Shown here one piece after another: positions 35,415 through 44,002 of a stretch of DNA of 64,000 bases (within the stretch, counting starts at the first letter, position 1; every line of letters starts with the position of its first letter). Source of the stretch: Pseudomonas sp. RIT-PI-S. GTDB lineage: Bacteria; Pseudomonadota; Gammaproteobacteria; Pseudomonadales; Pseudomonadaceae. The notes beneath the pieces were generated by a model, which searched no databases, had not been told where the DNA came from, and saw only the letters and a list, made by a program, of their open reading frames with translations. The stretch is taken from assembly GCF_025642975.1 (NCBI RefSeq), contig NZ_JANZKJ010000013.1, positions 1 through 64,000 on the forward strand, given 5' to 3'. The position numbers and the translations under genes were made by a program.

Positions 35415-36749
35415 ATGTCTACTGTCACCGCGCCCGCCGCCCCGAAGGTCGGCTTCGTTTCCCTGGGCTGCCCCAAGGCTCTGGTGGATTCGGAGCGGAT
35501 CCTGACCCAGTTGCGTATGGAGGGCTATGAGGTCGTCCCCACCTATCAGGATGCCGACGTGGTGGTGGTCAACACCTGTGGCTTTATTGACAGTGCCAAG
35601 GCCGAATCGCTCGAAGTGATTGGCGAGGCCATCGCCGAAAACGGCCGCGTGATCGTCACCGGGTGCATGGGCGTGGAAGAAAGCGCCATCCGCGACGTGC
35701 ATCCAAGCGTGCTTGCCGTCACCGGCCCGCAGCAGTACGAACAGGTCGTGACGGCGGTCCATGAAGTGGTGCCCCCGCGCCAGGACCATAACCCGCTGAT
35801 CGACCTGGTGCCGCCGCAAGGGATCAAGCTCACCCCGCGCCACTACGCGTACTTGAAGATTTCCGAAGGCTGCAACCACAGCTGCAGCTTCTGCATCATC
35901 CCGTCCATGCGCGGCAAGCTGGTCAGCCGCCCGGTAGGAGACGTGCTGGATGAAGCGCAGCGCCTGGTGAAGGCAGGGGTCAAGGAACTGTTGGTGATCT
36001 CGCAGGACACCAGCGCCTACGGGGTCGATGTGAAGTACCGTACCGGCTTCTGGAACGGCCAGCCGGTAAAGACCCGCATGACCGAACTGTGCGAGGCGCT
36101 GAGCACCCTTGGCGTATGGGTCCGCCTGCACTACGTGTATCCGTACCCGCACGTGGACGAGCTGATCCCGTTGATGGCGGCCGGGAAGATCCTCCCGTAC
36201 CTGGACATCCCCTTCCAGCATGCGAGCCCAAAAGTGCTCAAGCTGATGAAGCGCCCAGCGTTTGAAGACAAGACCCTGGCACGCATCAAGAAGTGGCGCG
36301 AGCTGTGCCCCGAGCTGGTGATCCGTTCCACCTTCATCGTCGGCTTCCCCGGCGAAACCGAGGAAGACTTCCAGTACCTGCTGGACTGGCTCAGCGAGGC
36401 GCAACTCGACCGCGTGGGCTGCTTCCAGTATTCGCCGGTGGACGGCGCGCCGGCCAACGAACTGGCCGACCCGGTGCCCGATGAAGTCAAGCAGGACCGC
36501 TGGGATCGCTTCATGGCGCACCAACAGGCGATCAGCGCCGCGCGCCTGCAAACCCGCGTAGGCCGCGAAATCGAAGTACTGATCGACGAAGTGGACGAGC
36601 AAGGCGCTATCGGCCGCTGCTTCTACGATGCCCCGGAGATCGACGGTAACGTGTATGTGGAAGCCGACCGACCGCTGCGGCCGGGCGACAAGGTCCTGTG
36701 CCGAGTAACCGAGGCCGACGAGTACGACCTCTGGGCAACGGCGCTCTGA
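35415..36749 (+). CDS. rimO: Ribosomal protein S12 methylthiotransferase RimO
   Basis: A 444-residue radical SAM methylthiotransferase. The N-terminal UPF0004 domain has cysteines in VSLGCPKALVDSE, NTCGFI and TGCMGVEE, the radical SAM motif CNHSCSFCIIP (CxxxCxxC) lies near residue 153, and a TRAM domain ends the protein (EVLIDEVDEQGAIGR onward). It adds a methylthio group to Asp of S12. GFIDSAK is typical of RimO rather than MiaB. Confidence 0.97.
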   Translation: MSTVTAPAAPKVGFVSLGCPKALVDSERILTQLRMEGYEVVPTYQDADVVVVNTCGFIDSAKAESLEVIGEAIAENGRVIVTGCMGVEESAIRDVHPSVLAVTGPQQYEQVVTAVHEVVPPRQDHNPLIDLVPPQGIKLTPRHYAYLKISEGCNHSCSFCIIPSMRGKLVSRPVGDVLDEAQRLVKAGVKELLVISQDTSAYGVDVKYRTGFWNGQPVKTRMTELCEALSTLGVWVRLHYVYPYPHVDELIPLMAAGKILPYLDIPFQHASPKVLKLMKRPAFEDKTLARIKKWRELCPELVIRSTFIVGFPGETEEDFQYLLDWLSEAQLDRVGCFQYSPVDGAPANELADPVPDEVKQDRWDRFMAHQQAISAARLQTRVGREIEVLIDEVDEQGAIGRCFYDAPEIDGNVYVEADRPLRPGDKVLCRVTEADEYDLWATAL

Positions 36750-36797
36750 CTACAAGGCGTCTATAGTGTGCTGGCAGGTGTCAAGGAGACCAGAGCC

Positions 36798-37265
36798 ATG
36801 CCAGCGCCCTTTTCGATCGGTACGCCAAGCGTTCGAGACTACCCGGAGCTTCTTAGGGTTTGGGAAGCATCGGTGCGTGCGACCCACGCCTTCCTGCCTA
36901 CTGAATACATCGACGAACTCCGGGTTCTGATGCAGGAACGCTACCTGGACGTTGTGATGCTCATCTGCGTGCGCGATCAGCACAAGCGGATCGTCGGCTT
37001 TGCGGGGGTTGCAGCGGGCCGGGTGGAGATGCTGTTCATCGACCCGCTGTTCCTCGGCCAGGGGCTGGGCAAGCGCTTGCTCTGGTACGCCGTAGAACAT
37101 CTGAACGCCGAGGCGCTGGACGTCAACGAACAAAATGCCCAGGCAATCGGCTTCTATTTCAGCCAAGGCTTCGAGGTTGTCGGGCGCAGCGCGTTCGATG
37201 GCATGGGCCAGCCATTCCCTCTCCTGCACCTGCGCCTGACGGCCCGGCCCGCGCGCTCGGCCTGA
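36798..37265 (+). CDS. GNAT-family N-acetyltransferase
   Basis: A 155-residue protein with the GNAT acetyl-CoA site around FIDPLFLGQGLGKRLLWYAVEHL and a C-terminal NEQNAQAIGFYFSQGFEVVGRS segment, both typical. The start at 36798 is preceded by an AAGGAG site; the upstream ATG has none. The N-terminal region RVWEASVRATHAFLP is shared with E. coli YjaB-like acetyltransferases. The substrate is unknown. Confidence 0.88.
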   Translation: MPAPFSIGTPSVRDYPELLRVWEASVRATHAFLPTEYIDELRVLMQERYLDVVMLICVRDQHKRIVGFAGVAAGRVEMLFIDPLFLGQGLGKRLLWYAVEHLNAEALDVNEQNAQAIGFYFSQGFEVVGRSAFDGMGQPFPLLHLRLTARPARSA

Positions 37266-37326
37266 GCGCGCCCCGGCGGCGACGGGTACACTATGCGTTT
37301 TTTCGCCCAAGGGCTTGTGACCACTC

Positions 37327-37788
37327 ATGATTCACAACGATGTACTGCGCAGCCTGCGCTATCTGCTCAATATCAGCGACGGCAAACTCGTCGACATCAT
37401 CAAGCTCGGCGGCCTGGACGTCCCTATCGAAGCGCTGCGTACCTACCTTAAAAAAGAAGAAGAAGCTGGTTTCGCCCGCTGCCCGGACGCGGTCATGGGC
37501 CATTTTCTCGACGGGCTGGTGATCCATCGCCGCGGCAAGGATGAAAGCCGCCCACCGCAGCCGGTGCAGTTGCCGGTAAGCAATAACGATATCTTGAAGA
37601 AACTGCGGGTGGCGTTCGAACTGCGTGAGGACGATATTCGGCAGATCCTCGCCAGCGTCGACTTTCCAGTGTCCAAGCCCGAGCTCAGTGCCTTGTTCCG
37701 TAAGGCTGGGCATGACAACTACCGCTCATGCGGCGACCAGCTGTTGCGCAACTTCCTCAAGGGCCTGACGACCCGGCTGCGCCCCTGA
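37327..37788 (+). CDS. DUF1456 family protein YehS
   Basis: A 153-residue protein made of two related halves (residues 1-70 and 78-150), each beginning NDVLRSLRYLLNISDGKLVDI or NDILKKLRVAFELREDDIRQI and ending in a CxDxxLxxFLxGL-like stretch (RCPDAVMGHFLDGL, SCGDQLLRNFLKGL). This is the duplicated DUF1456 fold. The function is unknown. It is followed 1 bp later by trmO. Confidence 0.92.
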   Translation: MIHNDVLRSLRYLLNISDGKLVDIIKLGGLDVPIEALRTYLKKEEEAGFARCPDAVMGHFLDGLVIHRRGKDESRPPQPVQLPVSNNDILKKLRVAFELREDDIRQILASVDFPVSKPELSALFRKAGHDNYRSCGDQLLRNFLKGLTTRLRP

Positions 37789-37789
37789 C

Positions 37790-38485
37790 ATGACCTACAG
37801 CGTGATGCCGATCGGCCATGTGCGCTCCTGCTTCAAGGAGAAGTTCGCCATACCCCGCCAGCCTGCCCTGGCCAGCGCAGCCCGGGGTTGCCTGGAGCTG
37901 CTGGCGCCTTATGACCGGGCCGAGGCGATCGAAGGGCTGGAAGGCGTCAGTCACGTTTGGCTGTTGTTCATGTTCCATCAGGCACTCGAATCCCAACCCC
38001 GGCTGAAAGTCCGTCCGCCCCGCCTGGGTGGCAATCGCAGCATCGGCGTCTTCGCCACCCGCGCCACCCATCGCCCCAATGGCATTGGCCAGTCCGTGGT
38101 ACGCCTGGAGCGGGCCGAGCCTGGCAAGCTCTGGCTGTCGGGAATCGACCTGCTCGATGGCACCCCCGTGATCGACATCAAGCCGTATGTGCCTTATGCG
38201 GACCACGTCCCGGGCGCGATAAACCGCTTGGCCGACGCCCCGCCGGCGCTGGTTGCCGTGGGCTGGAGCGAGCCAGCCTTGCAACAGGCCCACCAGCATG
38301 CCCACCGCCTGGGCGAACCGCTGGTGGAACTGATCGAGCAATGTCTGGCACAGGATCCGCGGCCGGCCTATCAAGTTCCGCCGCCCGAGCGCCACTATGG
38401 GGTCCGGCTGTGGGACGTGGAGGTGCGCTGGCACTATCCAACCGTCGATACCATCAGGGTGTTGGAGGTCGTGGCGCAGGCATGA
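37790..38485 (+). CDS. trmO: tRNA t6A37 methyltransferase TrmO (TsaA)
   Basis: A 231-residue protein of the TsaA family. The beta-barrel domain opens with PIGHVRSCFKEKFAIPRQP, and the SAM-site segments FATRATHRPNGIGQSVV and DIKPYVPYADHVPGA are intact. In E. coli it methylates t6A at position 37 of tRNA-Thr(GGU). It probably forms an operon with the DUF1456 gene upstream. Confidence 0.93.
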   Translation: MTYSVMPIGHVRSCFKEKFAIPRQPALASAARGCLELLAPYDRAEAIEGLEGVSHVWLLFMFHQALESQPRLKVRPPRLGGNRSIGVFATRATHRPNGIGQSVVRLERAEPGKLWLSGIDLLDGTPVIDIKPYVPYADHVPGAINRLADAPPALVAVGWSEPALQQAHQHAHRLGEPLVELIEQCLAQDPRPAYQVPPPERHYGVRLWDVEVRWHYPTVDTIRVLEVVAQA

Positions 38486-38517
38486 AAAAGCCGCCCGGCC
38501 TTACGGCGGGGCGGCTC
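38485..38517 (-). terminator. Terminator between trmO and fpr
   Basis: The stem GAGCCGCCC/GGGCGGCT ends in a T5 run on the minus strand, 19 bp past the fpr stop. It can also fold on the plus strand at the trmO end. Confidence 0.8.
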
Positions 38518-38535
38518 TTCGTAGCGCAACGGGGG

Positions 38536-39315
38536 CTATTTCTCGACGAAGGCACGCTCGATCAGATAGTCGCCCGGTTCACCCATGCGCGCGGAGATCT
38601 TCAGGCCGAAGCTATCCAGCACTTCGCTGGTTTCGTCCAACATGCTGGGGCTACCGCAGATCATGGCCCGGTCATCTTGCGGGTTGATTGGCGGCAGGCC
38701 GATATCCGCGAATAGCTTGCCGCTGCGCATCAGGTCGGTGAGCCGGCCTTTGTTGCGGAAGTCTTCACGGGTAACCGTGGGGTAGTAGATCAGCTTGTCA
38801 CGCAGAGACTCACCGAAGTATTCGTTCTGCGGCAGGTGTTCGGTGATGAACTCGTGATAGGCCACTTCGTTGGCGTAGCGCACGCCATGCACCAGGATGA
38901 CCTTTTCGAAGCGCTCGTAGGTTTCTGGGTCCTGGATGACGCTCATGAAAGGTGCAAGGCCAGTGCCGGTGCTCAACAGGTACAGGTGCTTTCCGGGCAG
39001 CAAATCATCGAGCACCAAGGTGCCGGTAGGCTTCTTGCTGATCAGGATCTCGTCGCCTTCCTTCAAGTGCTGCAACTGCGAGGTCAGCGGGCCGTCCTGG
39101 ACCTTGATGCTGAAAAACTCCAGATGCTCTTCATAATTGGGGCTGGCGATCGAGTAAGCGCGCATCAGCGGCCGGCCGGTGGCCTGTTGCAAGCCGATCA
39201 TCACGAATTGCCCATTCTCGAAGCGCAGCCCTGGATCGCGGGTGCACTTGAAGCTGAACAGGGTATCGTTCCAGTGATGAACACTGAGCACGCGCTCGTG
39301 GTTGAAGTTGCTCAT
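38536..39315 (-). CDS. fpr: Ferredoxin-NADP+ reductase
   Basis: A 259-residue flavoprotein. The FAD motif MRAYSIASPNYEEHLEFFSI and the NADP-binding segment LLSTGTGLAPFMSVIQDPETYERF are clear, and it ends in EK after DYLIERAFV, as in bacterial FprA. It exchanges electrons between NADPH and ferredoxin or flavodoxin, which serves stress responses and Fe-S repair. It is divergent from finR, its known regulator in P. putida and P. aeruginosa. Confidence 0.95.
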   Translation of the reverse strand: MSNFNHERVLSVHHWNDTLFSFKCTRDPGLRFENGQFVMIGLQQATGRPLMRAYSIASPNYEEHLEFFSIKVQDGPLTSQLQHLKEGDEILISKKPTGTLVLDDLLPGKHLYLLSTGTGLAPFMSVIQDPETYERFEKVILVHGVRYANEVAYHEFITEHLPQNEYFGESLRDKLIYYPTVTREDFRNKGRLTDLMRSGKLFADIGLPPINPQDDRAMICGSPSMLDETSEVLDSFGLKISARMGEPGDYLIERAFVEK

Positions 39316-39402
39316 TGAAGAAAGACTCCTGAAAACTCGGTACCCTGCCTGGCAGGTGCCGGCACTGCGGCATGGTTGCGCGGTATTCTAGTGGCAGCGA
39401 CA

Positions 39403-39430
39403 ATATCTGTTAAATGAATTATCAAGATAT
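39403..39430. promoter_or_regulatory. Candidate FinR operator
   Basis: The inverted repeat ATATCT (39403-39408) and AGATAT (39425-39430) with a 16-base spacer lies in the AT-rich gap between fpr and finR, in a place fit for a LysR-type activator. The assignment is by position and symmetry only. Confidence 0.45.
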
Positions 39431-39450
39431 ACCTAATCGGTTATATAGAT

Positions 39451-40377
39451 ATGCGATTCACCTTAAGACAGTTGCAGGTTTTCGTAGCGGTTGCCCAACA
39501 AGAAAGCGTGTCCCGTGCAGCGTCCATGCTGGCATTGTCCCAGTCGGCTGCTAGCACTTCAATTACCGAGCTGGAGCGCCAATCCAGCTGCCAACTTTTT
39601 GATCGAGCCGGCAAACGGCTAAGCCTGAACGCGTTGGGTCATCAGTTGCTGCCCAAGGCCGTGGCGTTGCTCGATCAGGCCAAGGAAATCGAAGACCTGC
39701 TCAACGGCAAGTCTGGCTTCGGCTCCCTGGCGGTGGGCGCTACCTTGACCATCGGCAACTACCTGGCGACGCTGCTGATCGGCAGTTTCATGCAGCGGCA
39801 CCCGGAAAGCCAGGTCAAGCTACACGTTCATAACACCGCGCATATCGTGCAACAGGTTGCCCAGCACGAGCTGGACCTGGGACTGATCGAGGGCGACTGT
39901 CACCATGGGGACATCGCCGTCCAGCCCTGGGTGGAGGATGAGCTGGCGGTGTTCTGCTCGCCATCCCACCCCTTGGCAGCCAAGGGTGAGGCCCGCGTGG
40001 AAGAGCTGGTCAGCGAAGCCTGGATCCTTCGCGAACAGGGTTCAGGCACGCGCCTGACCTTCGACCAGGCACTGCGTCATCATCGCTCGATGCTCAACGT
40101 ACGGCTCGAGCTGGAGCATACCGAGGCGATCAAGCGCGCGGTCGAATCCGGCCTGGGGATCGGTTGCGTGTCTCGTCTGGCCCTGCGCGATGCCTTCCGC
40201 CGGGGCAGCCTTGTGCATATCGCCACCCCCGAGCTGGACCTGGCCCGGCAGTTCTTTTTCATCTGGCACAAACAGAAGTACCAAACGTGCGCCATGCGCG
40301 AGTTTCTCGAACTGTGCCGGGCGTTTACCGCGGGGGTACGGCGCAGCGACGAGATCGTGCTGCAGCCGGTCGCCTAA
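39451..40377 (+). CDS. finR: LysR-family regulator FinR
   Basis: A 308-residue LysR protein. The N-terminal HTH (residues 1-60; RFTLRQLQVFVAVAQQESVSRAASML) and the effector domain (about 90-300) are complete. It is divergent from fpr. In P. putida, FinR is needed for induction of fprA by superoxide stress; that role is carried over by synteny. The stop overlaps the convergent dgkA stop by 4 bp. Confidence 0.9.
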   Translation: MRFTLRQLQVFVAVAQQESVSRAASMLALSQSAASTSITELERQSSCQLFDRAGKRLSLNALGHQLLPKAVALLDQAKEIEDLLNGKSGFGSLAVGATLTIGNYLATLLIGSFMQRHPESQVKLHVHNTAHIVQQVAQHELDLGLIEGDCHHGDIAVQPWVEDELAVFCSPSHPLAAKGEARVEELVSEAWILREQGSGTRLTFDQALRHHRSMLNVRLELEHTEAIKRAVESGLGIGCVSRLALRDAFRRGSLVHIATPELDLARQFFFIWHKQKYQTCAMREFLELCRAFTAGVRRSDEIVLQPVA

Positions 40378-40736
40378 AGAAGGATCACCGCCCACACCGC
40401 CCCAATCAGCCCGAGAGCTACGAATTGTGCGGCGCTGCCCATGTCCTTGGCGTTCTTGGACAACGGATGGCGCTCTAGGGAAATGCGGTCCACGGTGGCT
40501 TCGATTGCGGAATTAAGCAGCTCGACGATCAAGGCCACCAGGCAGGCGAGGATCATCACGGCCCGTTCGACCCGGCTGACGGGCAGCAAAAAGCTCACAG
40601 GGATAAGTATCACGTTGAGCAATACGAGCTGGCGGAACGCCGCTTCGCCGGTGAACGCGGCGCGCAAGCCATCGAAGGAGTACCCGGCGGCGTTGAAGAT
40701 TCGTTTCAGGCCACTGTGGCCCTTGAAAGGTGACAT
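40374..40736 (-). CDS. dgkA: Diacylglycerol kinase
   Basis: A 120-residue inner-membrane enzyme with three helices. Catalytic signatures AAFTGEAAFRQLVLLN and VELLNSAIEATVDRISLERHPLSKNAKDMGSAAQ are intact. It phosphorylates diacylglycerol left over from periplasmic glucan or lipid A modification. It lies downstream of erdR on the minus strand, 74 bp away, an order also known in P. aeruginosa. Confidence 0.97.
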   Translation of the reverse strand: MSPFKGHSGLKRIFNAAGYSFDGLRAAFTGEAAFRQLVLLNVILIPVSFLLPVSRVERAVMILACLVALIVELLNSAIEATVDRISLERHPLSKNAKDMGSAAQFVALGLIGAVWAVILL

Positions 40737-40810
40737 GAACAGGCCCTACGGTTGGGGTGCTGCACCTTACCTGATGAACGCGGGCGATGCAGCTGCCGCG
40801 CGGCTCATTT

Positions 40811-41461
40811 TCAGCCGCCGGCCACCGAGGCCAACTGCTGCAAGAGCAACGCCGCCTGGGTGCGGGTGCGTACCCCAAGCTTGCGGAAGATCGCCGTCAC
40901 ATGGGCCTTTATCGTCGCTTCCGATACTCCCAGCTCAAAGGCGATCTGCTTGTTCAGCAGGCCTTCACAGACCATGGTCAACACCCTGAACTGTTGCGGT
41001 GTGAGGCTAGCCAGCCCCTCTCCCGCCGCGCGCGCCTGCGCGCTGACCTCGACCGGCTCGAATGCCTGTGCCGGCCACCAGTCATCGCCCTGCAATACTG
41101 CCTGCACGGCCTCCTGAATGACTTCCAGCGAGCTCGACTTGGGGATGAAGCCGCTTGCGCCGAACTCGCGCGCGCGCACCACCACGGAGGGTTCGTCCTG
41201 GGCGGATATCATCACCACAGGCACCTGGGGGTATTGCCCCCGCAGCAGCACCAGGCCGGAAAACCCATAGGCGCCTGGCATGTTCAGGTCGAGCAATACC
41301 AGGTCCCAGTCGTCCTTTTGCGCCAGCCGGGCTTCGAGCTCGGCAATGCTTTCGGCTTCCGACACCCTCGCCGAGGGACCAAGCCCCAAGGTCAGCGCCT
41401 GACGCAGCGCACTGCGAAAAAGCGGGTGGTCATCGGCGATCAGAATGTCGTGGCTGGGCAT
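40811..41461 (-). CDS. erdR: LuxR-type response regulator ErdR
   Basis: A 216-residue two-component regulator. The receiver domain (about 1-125) shows acidic residues DD near residue 9, phospho-acceptor Asp in DLVLLDLNMPG, and the conserved Lys in FIPKSS. The LuxR-type HTH is at about 145-210 (LTPQQFRVLTMVCEGLLNKQIAFELGVSEATIKAHVTAIFRKLGVRTRTQA). The P. aeruginosa protein at this position controls ethanol and acetate metabolism. The ATG at 41459-41461 gives the normal start; an upstream ATG adds 34 unrelated residues. Confidence 0.92.
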   Translation of the reverse strand: MPSHDILIADDHPLFRSALRQALTLGLGPSARVSEAESIAELEARLAQKDDWDLVLLDLNMPGAYGFSGLVLLRGQYPQVPVVMISAQDEPSVVVRAREFGASGFIPKSSSLEVIQEAVQAVLQGDDWWPAQAFEPVEVSAQARAAGEGLASLTPQQFRVLTMVCEGLLNKQIAFELGVSEATIKAHVTAIFRKLGVRTRTQAALLLQQLASVAGG

Positions 41462-41625
41462 CAGGTGCGGGGTCCTGTGTGAACGGGCAAGGCACGGCGG
41501 CGACAGCGCGGCCTGACGTGGCGATTCGCCGCAGCTGAACCGGCGCCAAGCATGCCGAGGCAAGCGGGGGTGGTCAAGTTGCCTGCACTAGGGCAGAGTT
41601 CGCCCCCTGGTTGTTCAAGGATCGA

Positions 41626-42519
41626 ATGATGCAACGCCAAGCCCTACGCGCTGACCTGTTGATGCTGCTCACCGCGATGATCTGGGGGTCCGGGTTCATT
41701 GCGCAGACTACGGGCATGAAGCACATTGGCCCCTTCCTTTATTCCGGCTTGCGTTTCGCGCTGGGCTCGGCCTGCCTGCTACCCCTGCTTTATTGGCGCG
41801 GCCGACAGCTATCAAGGTCAGTTGCCCAGCCTCGCGGGCAATGGGCCGCCGGTGCTGCCATGGGCTTGGCGTTAGCCCTAGGGATCAACCTGCAGCAGTT
41901 TGGGCTGCAATTCACCACCGTCACCAATGCCGGATTCATCACCGGCCTGTATGTGATCGTGGTGCCGGCTGTGAGCTTGCTGCTTGGGCAGGCGACTGGC
42001 GCCGGCACTTGGCTCGGTGCCTGCCTTGCCGTTGCAGGCATGTATCTGCTCAGCGTCAATGAGCACTTCGAAGTCGCTGCCGGGGATTGGCTGCAGTTGG
42101 TCGGGGCATTCGTGTGGGCCGGCCATGTGTTGCTTGTGGGCTATTTTGCCAGCCGGTATGACGTGATCCGCCTGGCGTTTATTCAGTTCGCGGTGTGCGC
42201 ACTAGCCAGCCTTGCCCTGGCGCTGCTGTTCGAGCCGCTGGATGGCCAGGCGATACTTGCCGCGGCGCCGGCTGTAGCCTACGGCGGCATGGTTGCCGCG
42301 GCCTTGGGTTATACCTTGCAGGTCATTGCCCAGCGGCATGCCATTACCTCCCATGCCGCTATCATCTTCTCGCTCGAGGCCGTATTTGCGGCCATTGCCG
42401 CAACCCTGTGCCTGGGCGAGGTGCTCAGCCCCCGCGGTTACCTGGGCTGTGCCGTGATGCTGGCCGGCATGCTGGTCGCTCAGCTATGGCCGTCGAGGTC
42501 ACACCCGGTGGCAGCCTGA
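41626..42519 (+). CDS. EamA/DMT-family transporter
   Basis: A 297-residue membrane protein with ten hydrophobic helices arranged as two EamA repeats (ADLLMLLTAMIWGSGFIAQ at the N-terminus; AYGGMVAAALGYTLQVIAQRHA starting the late part). The ATG at 41626 follows an AAGG site; a second ATG is adjacent at 41629, and the TTG at 41611 is less likely. Drug/metabolite exporters of this type move small molecules; the substrate is unknown. Confidence 0.9.
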   Translation: MMQRQALRADLLMLLTAMIWGSGFIAQTTGMKHIGPFLYSGLRFALGSACLLPLLYWRGRQLSRSVAQPRGQWAAGAAMGLALALGINLQQFGLQFTTVTNAGFITGLYVIVVPAVSLLLGQATGAGTWLGACLAVAGMYLLSVNEHFEVAAGDWLQLVGAFVWAGHVLLVGYFASRYDVIRLAFIQFAVCALASLALALLFEPLDGQAILAAAPAVAYGGMVAAALGYTLQVIAQRHAITSHAAIIFSLEAVFAAIAATLCLGEVLSPRGYLGCAVMLAGMLVAQLWPSRSHPVAA

Positions 42520-42520
42520 G

Positions 42521-43204
42521 CTACCCCGCGCTGGGCACCGGCAAGCCGCGCTTGGCGGCAAGATAATGAGCACTGAACAGGTCCAGCCAGCGGTCCAGGG
42601 CTTCAGCGGCTTGGGTTTGGCCCGCCAGCCCCAGGCACATCGCTGCTACCTCAGCCGTGCAAAAGTGGTCATCCCGGCGCGAGCGTCGTAAGCGGTAGCG
42701 GGAAATCTCTTCCGGCGCCAGGCTGAGCACGGGGAAACGGTCCAGATAAGGGCTTTTGCGGAACATTTTTCGCGCCTCGGTCCAGGTCGCATCCAGCAGG
42801 ATGAACAACGGCCGCTTGCCGGGCACCGGGCATACTTCACTGACCACGCGGCTCTGCGGTTCGACGAACTCACCGGGAAATACCAGGTAAGGCTGGAAAC
42901 GCTCATCAGCGAGCAGCGTTAGCAGTTGCGACTCCACCTGAGTCCGTTGCCAGCCAAAGGCGAAGGTATCAGTCACGACATCGGCAATCAGCCAGCCGGT
43001 ATTGGTCGGCTTGAGTGCCTCCACGTCATGCATCAGCAGGCATACACCCACATCGCTCGCTACCATGGGTTGCAGAGCGCACAGGCAATGGCTTGGGAGA
43101 ACTCGGCAGCGCGGGCAGCGAGGGCTTTTCGAACCTCTGGCAATAAAGGGCCGGGTACTGCGCGCCAAGCGCTCGGCGCGCAGGCGAAAAACGGCATGGG
43201 ACAT
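42521..43204 (-). CDS. DTW-domain tRNA-uridine aminocarboxypropyltransferase (TapT-like)
   Basis: A 227-residue protein with the zinc-binding CPRCRVLPSHCLC segment and the family-naming motif LLDATWTEARKMFRKSPYL (D-T-W). E. coli TapT installs acp3U at position 47 of tRNAs. The start at 43202-43204 leaves SHAVFRLRAERLARSTRPF at the N-terminus as in relatives; a frame reaching back to 43438 overlaps the neighbouring promoter region. It converges on the EamA gene with only one base between their stops. Confidence 0.87.
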   Translation of the reverse strand: MSHAVFRLRAERLARSTRPFIARGSKSPRCPRCRVLPSHCLCALQPMVASDVGVCLLMHDVEALKPTNTGWLIADVVTDTFAFGWQRTQVESQLLTLLADERFQPYLVFPGEFVEPQSRVVSEVCPVPGKRPLFILLDATWTEARKMFRKSPYLDRFPVLSLAPEEISRYRLRRSRRDDHFCTAEVAAMCLGLAGQTQAAEALDRWLDLFSAHYLAAKRGLPVPSAG

Positions 43205-43385
43205 GTGGCGGCCCGTTGGAAGGCAAAGATGCATTCTATCATCGCGCCTTGCTATGAGCGCGCCTGCCTCGTTCCACACAGGGTTCCACCGGGGTATATA
43301 CTGCCCTGCCCCGGCCGGAACACCGGCGGGCGGGGCCGGTCCAACAGGCTCGCGCCCTGGGGCGCCATCTGATCGAGGAGGTTTC

Positions 43386-43796
43386 ATGCCACGCTTCACC
43401 ATCGCTGTTTCCCTGCTTCTGGCCATGCCGCTAGGCATTGCACAGGCGGCTTCCCTACAGAATTACGAGCTGACCAAAACCCTCGAAAAAGTAGCGAAGG
43501 AAAGCAGCGTGGGCACGCCTCGGGCTATCAACGAGGACATTATCGACAGTGGCTACACGGTCAAGGGCAATGAGCTAATCAACCATCTTGAGGTGCGTGC
43601 CAGCCATGCAGTGAAGATGCGCGAGAACCCGCGAGACGTTTACTTGCAGCTAGGGGCGAGCGTCTGCCGTAACCCGGGCTACCAGCAGCTGATGGCCCAA
43701 GGTGCGGTCATGCGCTACGACTTCACCGAATATAAAACCAAGAAACCTGTTACGACCCAGCGCTATACCGCTGCCGATTGCGGTAAAAAGCCCTGA
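43386..43796 (+). CDS. PA3611-like secreted protein
   Basis: A 136-residue precursor with a signal peptide (residues 1-21, ending AQA) and a small alpha/beta domain containing two Cys (VCRNPGYQQLM and AADCGKKP). It matches the PA3611-type family, annotated in P. aeruginosa as quorum-sensing-regulated, and sits near recA as there. The mechanism is unknown. A GAGGAGG site precedes the ATG; the long upstream frame extension is not real. Confidence 0.85.
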   Translation: MPRFTIAVSLLLAMPLGIAQAASLQNYELTKTLEKVAKESSVGTPRAINEDIIDSGYTVKGNELINHLEVRASHAVKMRENPRDVYLQLGASVCRNPGYQQLMAQGAVMRYDFTEYKTKKPVTTQRYTAADCGKKP

Positions 43797-44002
43797 TCCA
43801 TCCTTGCCTTTGTACGGCTGTCTGCTTCTGCCTGTTTGGCAAAATCCGGTTGCGAAGTACGTTTCCCCCAGAGATGATCGACCAGTGATCAATCACAGCT
43901 TGGTGCGATCATCCTCGGGGGCTTGAACCGGGATAAACGCACCCTTGGCGCTGCCCCGGTTAGCGCATCGGGCAGCCGTCCTGAAGTCGAAGGAGAGGTT
44001 GC

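Noticed and set aside
35409..36602. Minus-strand frame of 397 codons opposite rimO
   Set aside because: A GC-driven shadow of rimO; His-rich translation without a known fold.
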